A stretch of 64,000 bases of DNA from Photobacterium gaetbulicola Gung47 (GTDB taxonomy: Bacteria; Pseudomonadota; Gammaproteobacteria; Enterobacterales; Vibrionaceae), in assembly GCA_000940995.1 (NCBI GenBank), contig CP005974.1, positions 3,100,001 to 3,164,000 on the forward strand, written 5' to 3'. Below are positions 35,129-44,500 of this stretch, in pieces. Both the position numbers and the translations under genes were made by a program. The notes under the pieces are model-generated. The model worked only from the letters and a program-made list of their open reading frames with translations. It was not told where the DNA came from and did no database searches. Each line of letters opens with the position of its first letter. Positions within the stretch are counted from its first letter, which is position 1.

Positions 35129-36646
35129 CTACACCCCTTCGTTGTGCAGCTCGAGGTTAGCGAGATCCTGCTGGATTTCACGCTTGGTCTTGGCATCTTC
35201 GCTGCGCAGCGAGTCCAGGTAATCCAGGTAGCACTGGTCAATGTCGCCGGTAACGTATGAGCCGCTGAAGACGGAGGTTTCGAACTGCTGAATATCCGGG
35301 TTACCTTCAGCAACCGCATCAACCAGATCTTGCAGGTCTTGGAAAATCAGGCCGTCGGCACCGATCATCTTGCTGATTTCATCCACTTCGCGACCATGGG
35401 CAATCAACTCGTTTGCGGTTGGCATATCGATACCATACACATTCGGGAAACGAACCTCAGGTGCTGCCGAAGCTAGGTAAACCTTACGAGCGCCTGCTTC
35501 ACGGGCCATCTCAATGATCTGCTCTGATGTGGTACCGCGAACGATAGAATCATCCACCAGCAGCACGCTCTTGCCCTTGAACTCGGAGCGGATCGCGTTC
35601 AGCTTACGGCGAACGGATTTGCGGCGCATTTGCTGACCCGGCATGATAAAGGTACGGCCAACATAGCGGTTTTTTACGAAACCCTGACGGTATGGCTTGT
35701 CGAGAGTGCGAGCGATTTCCAGGGCACTGTCACATGATGTCTCTGGAATTGGGATCACCACATCGATATCCACGTCAGCCCACTCACGTTTAATTTTCTC
35801 ACCCAGCTTCTGGCCCATGTTTACGCGCGCGCCGTACACTGACACTTTATCGATGAACGAGTCAGGGCGGGCAAAGTAAACAAACTCAAACACACAAGGG
35901 TTCAGGGTTGGGTTATCTGCACACTGCTGAGTAAATAGCTGACCATCAAAGGTGATGTAGACCGCTTCGCCCGGTGCCACGTCACGCATGAAATCAAAGC
36001 CCACAGCATCCAGTGCGACCGACTCTGAAGCCACCATGTACTCCACCTGACCTTCAACTTCACGCTTACCAAGGCACAAAGGACGAATACCGTGCGGGTC
36101 ACGGAATGCAATCATACCGTGGCCAATCACCATAGAAACCACAGCATAAGCGCCAGAGACCATGCGGTGCACTTCACGCACTGCATCGAAGATTTCTACA
36201 GGTGTGATTGGGTAGGTCTTGGCATTTTCCAGTTGGTTGGCCAAAACGTTGAGCAGGATTTCTGAATCCGAGGTAGTGTTGACGTGACGACGCGCTTTTT
36301 CAAACAGCTGCTCTTTGATCTCACCCGCATTGGTCAAGTTACCGTTATGGGCCAGTGAAATACCGTAGGGTGAGTTCACATAGAAAGGCTGAGCTTCTGA
36401 CGCGCTTGAGCTACCAGCAGTCGGATAGCGTACATGGCCAATCCCCACGTTACCCTGCAAACGTTGCATGTGCTTAGCTTCGAACACATCGCGAACCAAA
36501 CCGTTCGCTTTACGCAGACGAAAACGATTGCTTTCCAAGGTAACAATACCAGCCGCATCTTGGCCGCGGTGCTGCAGCACGGTCAAAGCATCATAAATAG
36601 ACTGGTTAACCGGGGTTGACCCCACGATTCCGACAATACCACACAT
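35129..36646 (-). CDS. purF: Amidophosphoribosyltransferase PurF
   Basis: A 505-residue enzyme for the first committed step of purine synthesis (PRPP plus glutamine to phosphoribosylamine). It has the N-terminal nucleophile Cys (MCGIVGIVG), the glutaminase domain, and the PRPP-binding SVLLVDDSIVRGTTSEQ in the C-terminal half. The gene follows cvpA, as in E. coli, in a probable PurR-controlled operon. Confidence 0.96.
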   Translation of the reverse strand: MCGIVGIVGSTPVNQSIYDALTVLQHRGQDAAGIVTLESNRFRLRKANGLVRDVFEAKHMQRLQGNVGIGHVRYPTAGSSSASEAQPFYVNSPYGISLAHNGNLTNAGEIKEQLFEKARRHVNTTSDSEILLNVLANQLENAKTYPITPVEIFDAVREVHRMVSGAYAVVSMVIGHGMIAFRDPHGIRPLCLGKREVEGQVEYMVASESVALDAVGFDFMRDVAPGEAVYITFDGQLFTQQCADNPTLNPCVFEFVYFARPDSFIDKVSVYGARVNMGQKLGEKIKREWADVDIDVVIPIPETSCDSALEIARTLDKPYRQGFVKNRYVGRTFIMPGQQMRRKSVRRKLNAIRSEFKGKSVLLVDDSIVRGTTSEQIIEMAREAGARKVYLASAAPEVRFPNVYGIDMPTANELIAHGREVDEISKMIGADGLIFQDLQDLVDAVAEGNPDIQQFETSVFSGSYVTGDIDQCYLDYLDSLRSEDAKTKREIQQDLANLELHNEGV

Positions 36647-36754
36647 GTCCTAAATCCTCGTCACGCTTAATTTGAAATTCAGCGGGTATTCGGCCTAGCC
36701 AAATACCCGCTGATAGCTTTTCCATTAGGTATCAGTCGATTACTACTGAACCTG

Positions 36755-36776
36755 ATATTCCCAAGTCACCTCAGGC
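36755..36776. repeat. Single copy of an ACCTCAG-type interspersed motif
   Basis: TTCCCAAGTCACCTCAGG matches one arm of the inverted repeat found between fabB and mnmC (50016-50070). It lies in the cvpA-purF spacer. A weak CCTGA/TCAGG inverted repeat encloses it. Confidence 0.4.
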
Positions 36777-36795
36777 ATTCATCCAACACCGTTCG

Positions 36796-37290
36796 CTATA
36801 GCGCGCCCGGCAAAAAGCTTGATGTGTCCTTGAGGTATGTGAAGAACCATTCAATCACTACGCCAAACTGCGGGATCAACTGGGACTGCTGCCACCAATC
36901 CGAATCCGCGAAGCCTGTAAAGGCGTCCATGAAGAACAGCACTGCCGCAACAATCAAAACGCCGCGCACCCCACCGAACACAATTCCCAGTACCCGATCT
37001 GTACCCGACAGACCGGTTTTTTGTACCAGTTGTCCAATTACATAGTTCACTACTGCACCGACTATCAGCGTCGCAATGAACAAAGCAGCAATCGCGCTGC
37101 CGTTCCGAAGCATCTCATCCTGAATATTAGTGAAATAGGCAGCCAGCTGTGCATAAAAGTTACTTGCCACGAAAAACGCTGCAAACCATATCACTAACGA
37201 GAGCGCTTCCTTAACAAAGCCTCGGATCAAACTCACCAGAGCCGAGAAGCCAATTACGCCTAAAATTACGTAATCAATCCAAATCATCAT
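36796..37290 (-). CDS. cvpA: CvpA membrane protein
   Basis: A 164-residue inner-membrane protein with four hydrophobic helices, matching E. coli CvpA (WIDYVILGVIGFSALVSLIRG, LSGTDRVLG, SQLIPQF). Named for colicin V production; its basic role is envelope-related and not settled. Either of two adjacent ATG codons may start it. It precedes purF and has a PurR-type operator upstream. Confidence 0.94.
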   Translation of the reverse strand: MMIWIDYVILGVIGFSALVSLIRGFVKEALSLVIWFAAFFVASNFYAQLAAYFTNIQDEMLRNGSAIAALFIATLIVGAVVNYVIGQLVQKTGLSGTDRVLGIVFGGVRGVLIVAAVLFFMDAFTGFADSDWWQQSQLIPQFGVVIEWFFTYLKDTSSFLPGAL

Positions 37291-37337
37291 TTGTTGTATT
37301 CTTATTGTTGGTGCGTATTCTAACAGAAAAAATGAGA

Positions 37338-37353
37338 ACGCAAACGTTTACCT
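37338..37353 (-). promoter_or_regulatory. Candidate PurR operator of cvpA-purF
   Basis: ACGCAAACGTTTACCT matches 14 of 16 bases of the PurR consensus. On the minus strand its TTTGCG could act as -35, with TAGAAT as -10 about 16 bases later. It overlaps the dedD stop codon by two bases. In E. coli the cvpA-purF operon is PurR-regulated. Confidence 0.8.
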
Positions 37354-37939
37354 AAGGGTTTAGTGGATTAAATCTGACCAATCGGCCCTTCAATCCGGTC
37401 AATTCTTCCAATTTCTTGATGTCACCTGACAGCTTTTGCTTGGACACATCAGGACCAACAACCACCCTGGCAAGATCCCCTTGCTGAGGCTGCTTTGGAA
37501 AAACATGTGCCTGATAACCCGCTTTACGAAGACGCTCAACCAGCTGGTTGGCATTATCAAAATTGCGGAAAACCCCCAACTGCACCACCCAGGCACTGTC
37601 TTGATTGCCGACTTTCGGCTCAGTGACCGGTTGCGGTTCGACCTTTAGCGGCTGGTTAGCCGCCTCGATAGCCGCGGCGGTAACCTCAACCTGCTGTTCA
37701 GGCTGCGGCTCATCAATCACCACCGTTACCGGCTCCGGGGGTAAATCCACCTCAGCAAACTCCGGAGCCGGGATGGTTTCATACTCGACTTCATCGGTGA
37801 TTTCAGGCTGCAGCGGAATACTGGCAAATTGCTCTTGGTAATGCTGCTTCTTGCCATCGAACAAATCGGGAAGAAAAATCACCCCGATGGCCACCAAAAT
37901 GATCGTACCGACCAACCGGCTCTGAAATTTACTTGCCAC
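37352..37939 (-). CDS. dedD: SPOR-domain cell-division protein DedD, GTG start
   Basis: A 195-residue bitopic protein: N-terminal transmembrane helix (LVGTIILVAIGVIFLPDLF), a Pro/Glu-rich periplasmic linker and a C-terminal SPOR domain (AWVVQLGVFRNFDNANQLVERL) that binds denuded peptidoglycan at the septum. The start is GTG at 37939, with AGGAG five bases upstream overlapping the folC stop. The operon order folC-dedD matches relatives. Confidence 0.93.
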   Translation of the reverse strand: MASKFQSRLVGTIILVAIGVIFLPDLFDGKKQHYQEQFASIPLQPEITDEVEYETIPAPEFAEVDLPPEPVTVVIDEPQPEQQVEVTAAAIEAANQPLKVEPQPVTEPKVGNQDSAWVVQLGVFRNFDNANQLVERLRKAGYQAHVFPKQPQQGDLARVVVGPDVSKQKLSGDIKKLEELTGLKGRLVRFNPLNP

Positions 37940-37941
37940 AA

Positions 37942-39219
37942 TTACTCCTGATTCTTTGCTTCAATGTGACTGGTTATCTGCCCCACAGTGTAAAAGGAGC
38001 CAAATACAATTACCATATCGTCAGCTTGTGCCTGTGTCAGCGCTTTGTCATAAGCCGCTTCCGGGGTCAGGTGTGTCTCGGTTGCCGCCGGCAGGTGGGC
38101 GAGGATCTCCTCCGCACTGGCTGCTCGCGGGCCTGTCAGCGACGCTGGATACCAGCAGTCAACGACTTGCGTCATTTCAGCTATGGTCGCAGCAATATCC
38201 TTGTCGTGCAGCATCGCCACCACAGCATGAATTTTGTGCTTGCCGTGTTTTTGCTTCATGCTTTCCAGCTGCTTGGCAAAATACTGTGCCGAATGCGGAT
38301 TGTGGGCCACATCCATGATCACCAAAGGCTGATCTGATACCTTCTGCATCCGCCCTGGCAAGCTGGCATCGGCCAACCCTTCAATCACGTTCTCATCGCT
38401 AATGTCTAGCTCGGCAACCGCCAGCGCCATCAGCGCCGTCGCGGCATTTGGCAATGGCAACGAAGGCAGCGGAAGCTGCTCCAAAGTGAATGCCCCACTT
38501 TGCCAGCGCCAATGATCTTCCTCGACACTGTACTCAAACTGATAACCCACCTGGTACAGCTTGGCATCGATATCATCGGCATGGGCCGGTACCGTGGCCG
38601 GCGGGTTAGGCTGGCCGCACACGGCAGGCTTGCCACTGCGGAAAATACCTGCCTTTTCATAGCCGATCACATTGATGTCATCACCCAGCCAGTCGACATG
38701 GTCAACCGCCAGGCTGGTGATCACCGACACGTCATGGTCGACGACATTGGTGGCGTCCAGGCGGCCACCCAACCCTACTTCCAATAAAACGACATCTACC
38801 TGGCGAGACTTGAACAGATACAGGGCAGCAAGGGTACCAAACTCAAACAGGCTCAAGCTGGTTTCACCGCGCTGCTGCTCAATAGCGGCAAAGGCTTCGC
38901 TATGCGCGCTATCAGGCAGTTCGATGCCGTTGATGCGAACCCGCTCGTTATAACGCACGAGATGCGGAGAGCTATAGACCCCGACCCGGTAGCCGGCTTT
39001 GAGCAGGATCGCTTCCATCATGGCACAGGTCGACCCCTTGCCATTGGTGCCCGCCACGGTGATCACGCACGGGGCCGGCTTGGTCAGCTCGGCTTGCTGC
39101 GCCACCGCCTGCACGCGGTCAAGGCCAAGATCAATCGCGCTGGTATGAAGGTGTTCAAGATAGGTCAGCCATGCGGCCAAAGGGGAGTTTGCTTGAGGTG
39201 CTGTCAATCCGGACATCAT
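37942..39219 (-). CDS. folC: Folylpolyglutamate/dihydrofolate synthase FolC
   Basis: A 425-residue Mur-ligase-type enzyme that makes dihydrofolate and adds glutamate tails to folates. It has the P-loop TVAGTNGKGSTCAMME, YSSPHLVRYNERVRING, EVGLGGRLDATN and DVAHNPHSA. Either of two adjacent ATG codons may be the start. It is translationally linked to dedD and separated from accD by a terminator. Confidence 0.95.
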   Translation of the reverse strand: MMSGLTAPQANSPLAAWLTYLEHLHTSAIDLGLDRVQAVAQQAELTKPAPCVITVAGTNGKGSTCAMMEAILLKAGYRVGVYSSPHLVRYNERVRINGIELPDSAHSEAFAAIEQQRGETSLSLFEFGTLAALYLFKSRQVDVVLLEVGLGGRLDATNVVDHDVSVITSLAVDHVDWLGDDINVIGYEKAGIFRSGKPAVCGQPNPPATVPAHADDIDAKLYQVGYQFEYSVEEDHWRWQSGAFTLEQLPLPSLPLPNAATALMALAVAELDISDENVIEGLADASLPGRMQKVSDQPLVIMDVAHNPHSAQYFAKQLESMKQKHGKHKIHAVVAMLHDKDIAATIAEMTQVVDCWYPASLTGPRAASAEEILAHLPAATETHLTPEAAYDKALTQAQADDMVIVFGSFYTVGQITSHIEAKNQE

Positions 39220-39346
39220 ATTTCATTTCGCTATAACAATATGAGCCCTAATTTACCACTGAACGCGTCCAGACCAAACAGCAATGTATTGATTCTTGAC
39301 AGAGAGAAGCAATAAATCGAGAGGCAGCCACTGCGGGGATAGATAG

Positions 39347-39371
39347 AAAAAAACGGGGCCAAAGCCCCGTT
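39347..39371 (-). terminator. Terminator of accD
   Basis: On the minus strand AACGGGGC pairs with GCCCCGTT around a four-base loop and is followed by seven T. folC therefore needs its own promoter. Confidence 0.93.
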
Positions 39372-39400
39372 CTCTGTTATCTGTTCCAAGCGGTACGTGC

Positions 39401-40339
39401 TTACTCTTCAGTTTGCTCGTTCGACTCTTGCGCCTTCTCTTCTTCCGCCTTGGCTGGCTGCTCAACAGGGACAGGCACAACCATTGGTGATTCACTCTGG
39501 GTCAGCTTGGCTACCAAGCCACCGATACGCTGGCGCATTTCGCGGCGGTCAACAATCATGTCAATCGCACCGTGCTCAAGCAGGAACTCGCTGCGCTGGA
39601 AACCTTCCGGCAGCTTCTCACGAACTGTCTGCTCGATAACGCGCTGGCCTGCAAAACCGATCAACGCTTTTGGTTCACCGATATTGATGTCACCCAGCAT
39701 CGCCAAACTTGCCGATACGCCACCCATTGTCGGGTCTGTCAGTACCGAGATGAACGGCAGACCTTTTTCAGACAGACGCTCAAGCGCAGCACTGGTTTTA
39801 GCCATCTGCATCAGTGACATCAATGCTTCTTGCATACGGGCACCGCCACTGGCCGAGAAGCAGACCAGGCCACAATTGTTAGCGATGGCTTCATCAACCG
39901 CGTGTACGAACTTGGCCCCAACCACAGAGCCCATTGAGCCCCCCATGAAAGAGAATTCGAATGCACAGGCTACCAGCGGCTGGCCGAGCAGAGTCCCTTT
40001 CTTCACTACAAGGGCATCTTTCTCGCCACTCGCCTTCTGTGCAGCTGATAGACGATCTTTATACTTCTTGGAGTCGCGGAACTTCAGCTTGTCTTTCGGC
40101 TCAAGCTCTGGCGCAATTTCAACCTGCCCGTCGGCATCCAGGAAGGTTTCCAGGCGACGACGCGCCTTCATGCGCATGTGATGGTCACATTTCGGGCAAA
40201 CTTCCAAGTTACGTTCTAGATCGGCGTGATAAAGCACTTGTTCGCAAGAAGTACACTTGGTCCACACCCCTTCAGGGATGGACGCTTTGCGAGAAGAAAC
40301 AATATTGCTTTTTGTAAGGATCTTTTCCAGCCAGCTCAT
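39401..40339 (-). CDS. accD: Acetyl-CoA carboxylase carboxyltransferase beta subunit
   Basis: A 312-residue subunit that with AccA transfers the carboxyl group from biotin to acetyl-CoA. It has the N-terminal four-Cys zinc finger (CTSCEQVLYH to CPKCDHHM), VACAFEFSFMGGSMG and CFSASGGARMQEAL. The C-terminal tail is a Glu/Gln/Lys-rich extension of about 25 residues. A roughly 165-base spacer separates it from truA. Confidence 0.96.
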   Translation of the reverse strand: MSWLEKILTKSNIVSSRKASIPEGVWTKCTSCEQVLYHADLERNLEVCPKCDHHMRMKARRRLETFLDADGQVEIAPELEPKDKLKFRDSKKYKDRLSAAQKASGEKDALVVKKGTLLGQPLVACAFEFSFMGGSMGSVVGAKFVHAVDEAIANNCGLVCFSASGGARMQEALMSLMQMAKTSAALERLSEKGLPFISVLTDPTMGGVSASLAMLGDINIGEPKALIGFAGQRVIEQTVREKLPEGFQRSEFLLEHGAIDMIVDRREMRQRIGGLVAKLTQSESPMVVPVPVEQPAKAEEEKAQESNEQTEE

Positions 40340-40505
40340 GAATGACCTTTTATCTTTTATTTCCCTGCCCTTAGGGTCTTAGCGGCAGAGAATTACAAAT
40401 TCGTTAATTTTCCGAGGTGGAATTAAAGCACAAACTCGTCTAACTGTAGATAAAAAACTGGTACTACGAGTTAGCTCGAGCCAAATCTTGCCGTTATCTG
40501 CCCGA

Positions 40506-41291
40506 TCAATCTGGCAAGAACAACGGGCCAACAGGCACTTTCGGCAGATCGTATTCTTCAGGATAGTCCACTTCTACCAGGTACAGACCTTCCGCTTTGG
40601 CTGTTGCACCTGCCAATGTGCGATCTTTCTGGGCCAGCAACCACTGGATCCATTCCGGCTTTTCTTCGCCTCGGCCGACTTTAATCAGGCTTCCGGTAAT
40701 GTTGCGCACCATATGATGAACAAAGGCGTTGGCCTTGATATCAATGATCACAAAGTTACCCTGACGCGATACGTTCAAATGCATTAGATTACGCCAAGGG
40801 CTGCGGGATTGACAATACACAGCACGGAAGGATGTGAAGTCATTCTCACCCAGCAAGTACTGGCCGGCTTCATGCATCGCCTTTTCATCGAGCTCGCCGT
40901 GGTAATGGCTCACCCCAGAGGCCAAAATAGCCGGGCGGTAGGCATGATTATAAATGATGTAGCGGTATCGGCGTGCCGTCGCGGTAAAACGGGCATGAAA
41001 CTCGTCATCCACTCTTTTGGCCCAGCGCACCGCGATATCCTTTGGCAAATGGGCATTGACCCCCATACTCCACGCCGCCATCTTTCGGTCAACATCGACA
41101 TCAAAGTGGACAACTTGCCCGGTACCATGAACCCCAGCATCGGTCCTGCCCGCGCACTGCACTTCTACAGGCTTATTGGCAATCTTGCTCAGCGCCTTTT
41201 CCAAACGTTCCTGAACACTGTCTACATCACGCTGGCGTTGCCAACCGTAGTATTTCGCACCGTCGTACTCAATACCTAAAGCTATTCGCAT
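40506..41291 (-). CDS. truA: tRNA pseudouridine(38-40) synthase TruA
   Basis: A 261-residue enzyme that isomerises uridines in the tRNA anticodon stem. The catalytic Asp is in CAGRTDAGVHGTGQVVHFD; MRIALGIEYDG opens the protein and MVRNITGSLIKVG lies near the C-terminus. The gene order hubP-truA-accD matches V. cholerae. Confidence 0.96.
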   Translation of the reverse strand: MRIALGIEYDGAKYYGWQRQRDVDSVQERLEKALSKIANKPVEVQCAGRTDAGVHGTGQVVHFDVDVDRKMAAWSMGVNAHLPKDIAVRWAKRVDDEFHARFTATARRYRYIIYNHAYRPAILASGVSHYHGELDEKAMHEAGQYLLGENDFTSFRAVYCQSRSPWRNLMHLNVSRQGNFVIIDIKANAFVHHMVRNITGSLIKVGRGEEKPEWIQWLLAQKDRTLAGATAKAEGLYLVEVDYPEEYDLPKVPVGPLFLPD

Positions 41292-41352
41292 AATATTCTT
41301 CGTCTTGCTGGCGGCCGAAGGCCGGTTTTCAAATTAAGAGGGGGAGTATAAC

Positions 41353-41379
41353 AAAAAAAGCGGAAGCATGTGCTTCCGC
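41353..41379 (-). terminator. Terminator of hubP/fimV
   Basis: GCGGAAGCA and TGCTTCCGC form a nine-base-pair stem; on the minus strand seven T follow. It leaves about 60 bases for a truA promoter. Confidence 0.92.
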
Positions 41380-41510
41380 TTTCTTTGGTACTGGATCCTA
41401 GGCTCTGCAGGTAGACTCGTTGAGTCAAACCTATATAAATTAATCAGTTATCGTTGAAGTTACTATCTTCAATGGTTCCGATGCTAATCCAAAGTGCTTT
41501 AGCAGCTTTG

Positions 41511-41530
41511 CCCCGATAATGACTCCATAG
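41511..41530 (-). repeat. Short octad-like remnant after fimV
   Basis: On the minus strand the stretch reads GGTTCTAT, GGAGTCAT next to the fimV stop. It resembles the right arms at 28410 and 35093 but has only about two units. Confidence 0.4.
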
Positions 41531-41538
41531 AACCGTTC

Positions 41539-44500
41539 TTAATTTCTCAGCTTCGCCAACAGGGCTTGTGCTTCTTGCTGCAGTTGGGCATCGCCTCCTT
41601 GGGCGACTTGCTCAAGCAACCCACGGGCACCTTCGCTGTCATTCATTTCGAGATAAGCCTTGGCCAGATCGAGCTTGCTGGCAAACTCCCCCTGGCTGTC
41701 GATATCCAGGCTACCGATATCAGACAACACATCCGGAAACTCATCCAGGCCAACATCGAGATTCAGTGGCGCTTCGTCCAACTCGGTCTCAAGCAGCTCG
41801 TCATCCAAATCTTTCATCAGCTCATCGATACTGATGTAAGAGGACTCAGGCCGCTCATGCTTAACCGGCTCTGCCGCTTGGGGCTCAGTCACTAATTCGC
41901 TGGCCGCTTCATCTATCGCAGACAAAGGCTCCAACTCCTCTTCCGCAGCATAGATCTCAGACTCGGCACCAGCACTATCGTCAGCCATGAGCTCATCTTC
42001 ATCGAAGGCTGGGACATCTTCGATATTCATCTCTGGCTGCTCACCCCAATCCTCACCTTCAAGTTCAGGTTCAGGGCTACTCGCCGACCAAATCTCATGC
42101 TCTTCTTCCGACAGGTCGTCAGCGGCTGACGTATCAGCAGCCACTTCCTGTGGACGGCCGACCAGCAGCTCTCGCTCCCAGTCCGCCTGCAATTCAGGAT
42201 CGCTGAGCAGGGCATCCATATCCAGCCCTGCCGAGTCGACAAACTCCTCGCTCAACGGCCCATCAGCAATATTCGTTGCCTGGGCGTTTGGTTGGGTGCT
42301 CTCTTGAAACTCTGCCGCCTGTTGCTCCGGCTGCGGGCTAAAGGGTTCTGCAGGCGCAGCCGCCTCCTGGGCTGGCGATGACTGCGGGTCGATCCCCTGC
42401 TCTCGCTCATACTGCTCAAGCTCATACTGCTCATCGAAGGAGGCCTGCAGGGCATCATCCTCGCTAAACTCAGGCAGGCTTGCGGGATCCAGGGTTTCAA
42501 ACTCAATGTCCGGGCGACCATGCAACGAATATGGGCTGGCAGGCTCGGCTAGCGAAGGCTCGGCCTGCTCACTCGCGGACAGCGCGTCAGCAATGGCCTC
42601 GGGCTGAGGCTTCTCTGCCGCTTCTGCAGCCTGCTGCAGCTGGCGCACGACATTATCGAGCATGGCCTGCTCGTCATCCCCGTCCAGCGCATGCTCGCCT
42701 TCTTGCAGCGGCTCCAATTCCGGGTCATTAAACGCCGCGTCTTCATCGAACTCAGGCAGCTCATCGACCGACAAAGTAGCCCTATCAATGACGTCCTGAG
42801 CCATCTTTTCAGCGGCTTTTTGCAAGATCCCTTCCGGCTCAGGGGCCTCATCAAGCTCTGCTAATAGCGTTTCCTCATCAAAAACAGGGAATTCATCGTC
42901 AAAGTCGGCACTCGATTCAGCCGCTCTTTCCTCTTGAGCTGCGACGCTCTGCTCTGCTTGTTCTTCCGCCGCCGTTGCTGGCGGTGGCGATTGAACAGCA
43001 TCCAGCTCGTCAGAGCCTGGCGCTTCCACACGGTCAAAATCATCGCCGCTAGCCTGCTCATCATTCCCCAAGCTCTCTAGCAGCTGCTCAACAGTTTGGC
43101 CAATCGCTTCGATTTCAGCACGGTCATCCCGTATTGCCGAGTCCATGTCAGCCGCAGCCAGCAACTGCTCGATTTCATCAATTTCAGGCTCAGGCGCCAG
43201 AGCCGCTTGAGGCGGTTCCTGTACCGCACTACTGTCACTATTGTCCTGTGACGGCAACTCATCGGTTGCTAATGGTGCGCCGCCATCAAGGTCGGTGCTG
43301 GCTTTAAGGCCTGCGCTTTGAACATCGTTACTGCTCGCTTCTAGACCGGCACTCGCTTCTGGGCCAGTGCTCTCAACCTCTGGGCTTGCCAAGACCGCAT
43401 CGTCGTGTTTTTCAGCTTCCTGGCTGAAGGGGGCCTGCTGTGGCCCACCACCGCTTTCACGCACATTCTCTTCATGGCGTTCAACATCTTCCCCGCTCTC
43501 TGGCACGAAATGCTGCTCCAGAATATCGTCAAGCAGCTCGGTGCTGTCCTCTTCGATGCGGATATTATCAAGTGCGACAGGCTGCTGCTCAATGTCATCG
43601 TCAAGCATGTCACCATCAAAATCATCAATATCGAGATCGTCGGTATCCAAACCTTCACCGACATCAGCCAGCAGCTCATCGAGCAGCTCTGTGCTGTTTT
43701 CAGCAACTTCAATATCATGGTTGGACAGCAGATCGTCTGCCTCAGGCTCATCCAGCAGCTCATCAAGCAGCGCCGTACTGTCCTCTTCCAACTCAATCTC
43801 TGACGTCAGGCTATCTTCATCCTCGAGCAATTCGTCCAGCAGCGCCGTGGAACGGTCCGCTGACTTATCAGTTTCGCGGTCTACCGCTTGCTCAAACATC
43901 GAGGCAAAGTCATTCTCCGCAGCAGGCGACGCCATCATCTCAATATCGGCCAGCGCCTTGTCCACCGCAGCCTGCTCTGCCGTATCTTGCTCGCTCGGCA
44001 CATTACCCGCAGCACCGTCAACGTCGACGCTGTCAAACAGGGCGTCCAGCTCAGCTTGGCCGACCAACTGCTCAGGCTGTGGTGCTGACTCTGAAGCAAC
44101 CGAAGGCTGCTCATCCTCATCAGAGGAGAAGAGGTCATCCAGCATCGCCTGATCGATAATCTGATCACCGTCCGCCGACGGGTCTAGCGGTGAGTCAAAA
44201 TCAAGCTCATCACCGTCGTAAGACAAGTCGAAGCTATCTTCATCGTCATCATCAGCCTGGAGAGACTGCTCCCACATCGCCGCCAATTCTTCGTCAGGGT
44301 TAGGCTCAGGCTTACTGTCCATTTCATCCAGCGCCCGCTCCATGTCCTCCAGACCTATAGCCTCATCGTCGCTATTGACCGAGATGCTGCTCGCCCCAAG
44401 ATTACTGCCGAGCTCAAAGCCGCTGTTTTCCCCTCCCGGCTTCGAATCGAGCGATGATTCCTGACTAAACAGGCTACTTTCAGGGTCATCGAACAAGGAC

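Noticed and set aside
43405..44159. Several long plus-strand frames opposite fimV
   Set aside because: They are shadows of the low-complexity acidic coding sequence; composition is unlike a protein (Ser or Arg/His/Pro-rich runs) and none has a ribosome site.
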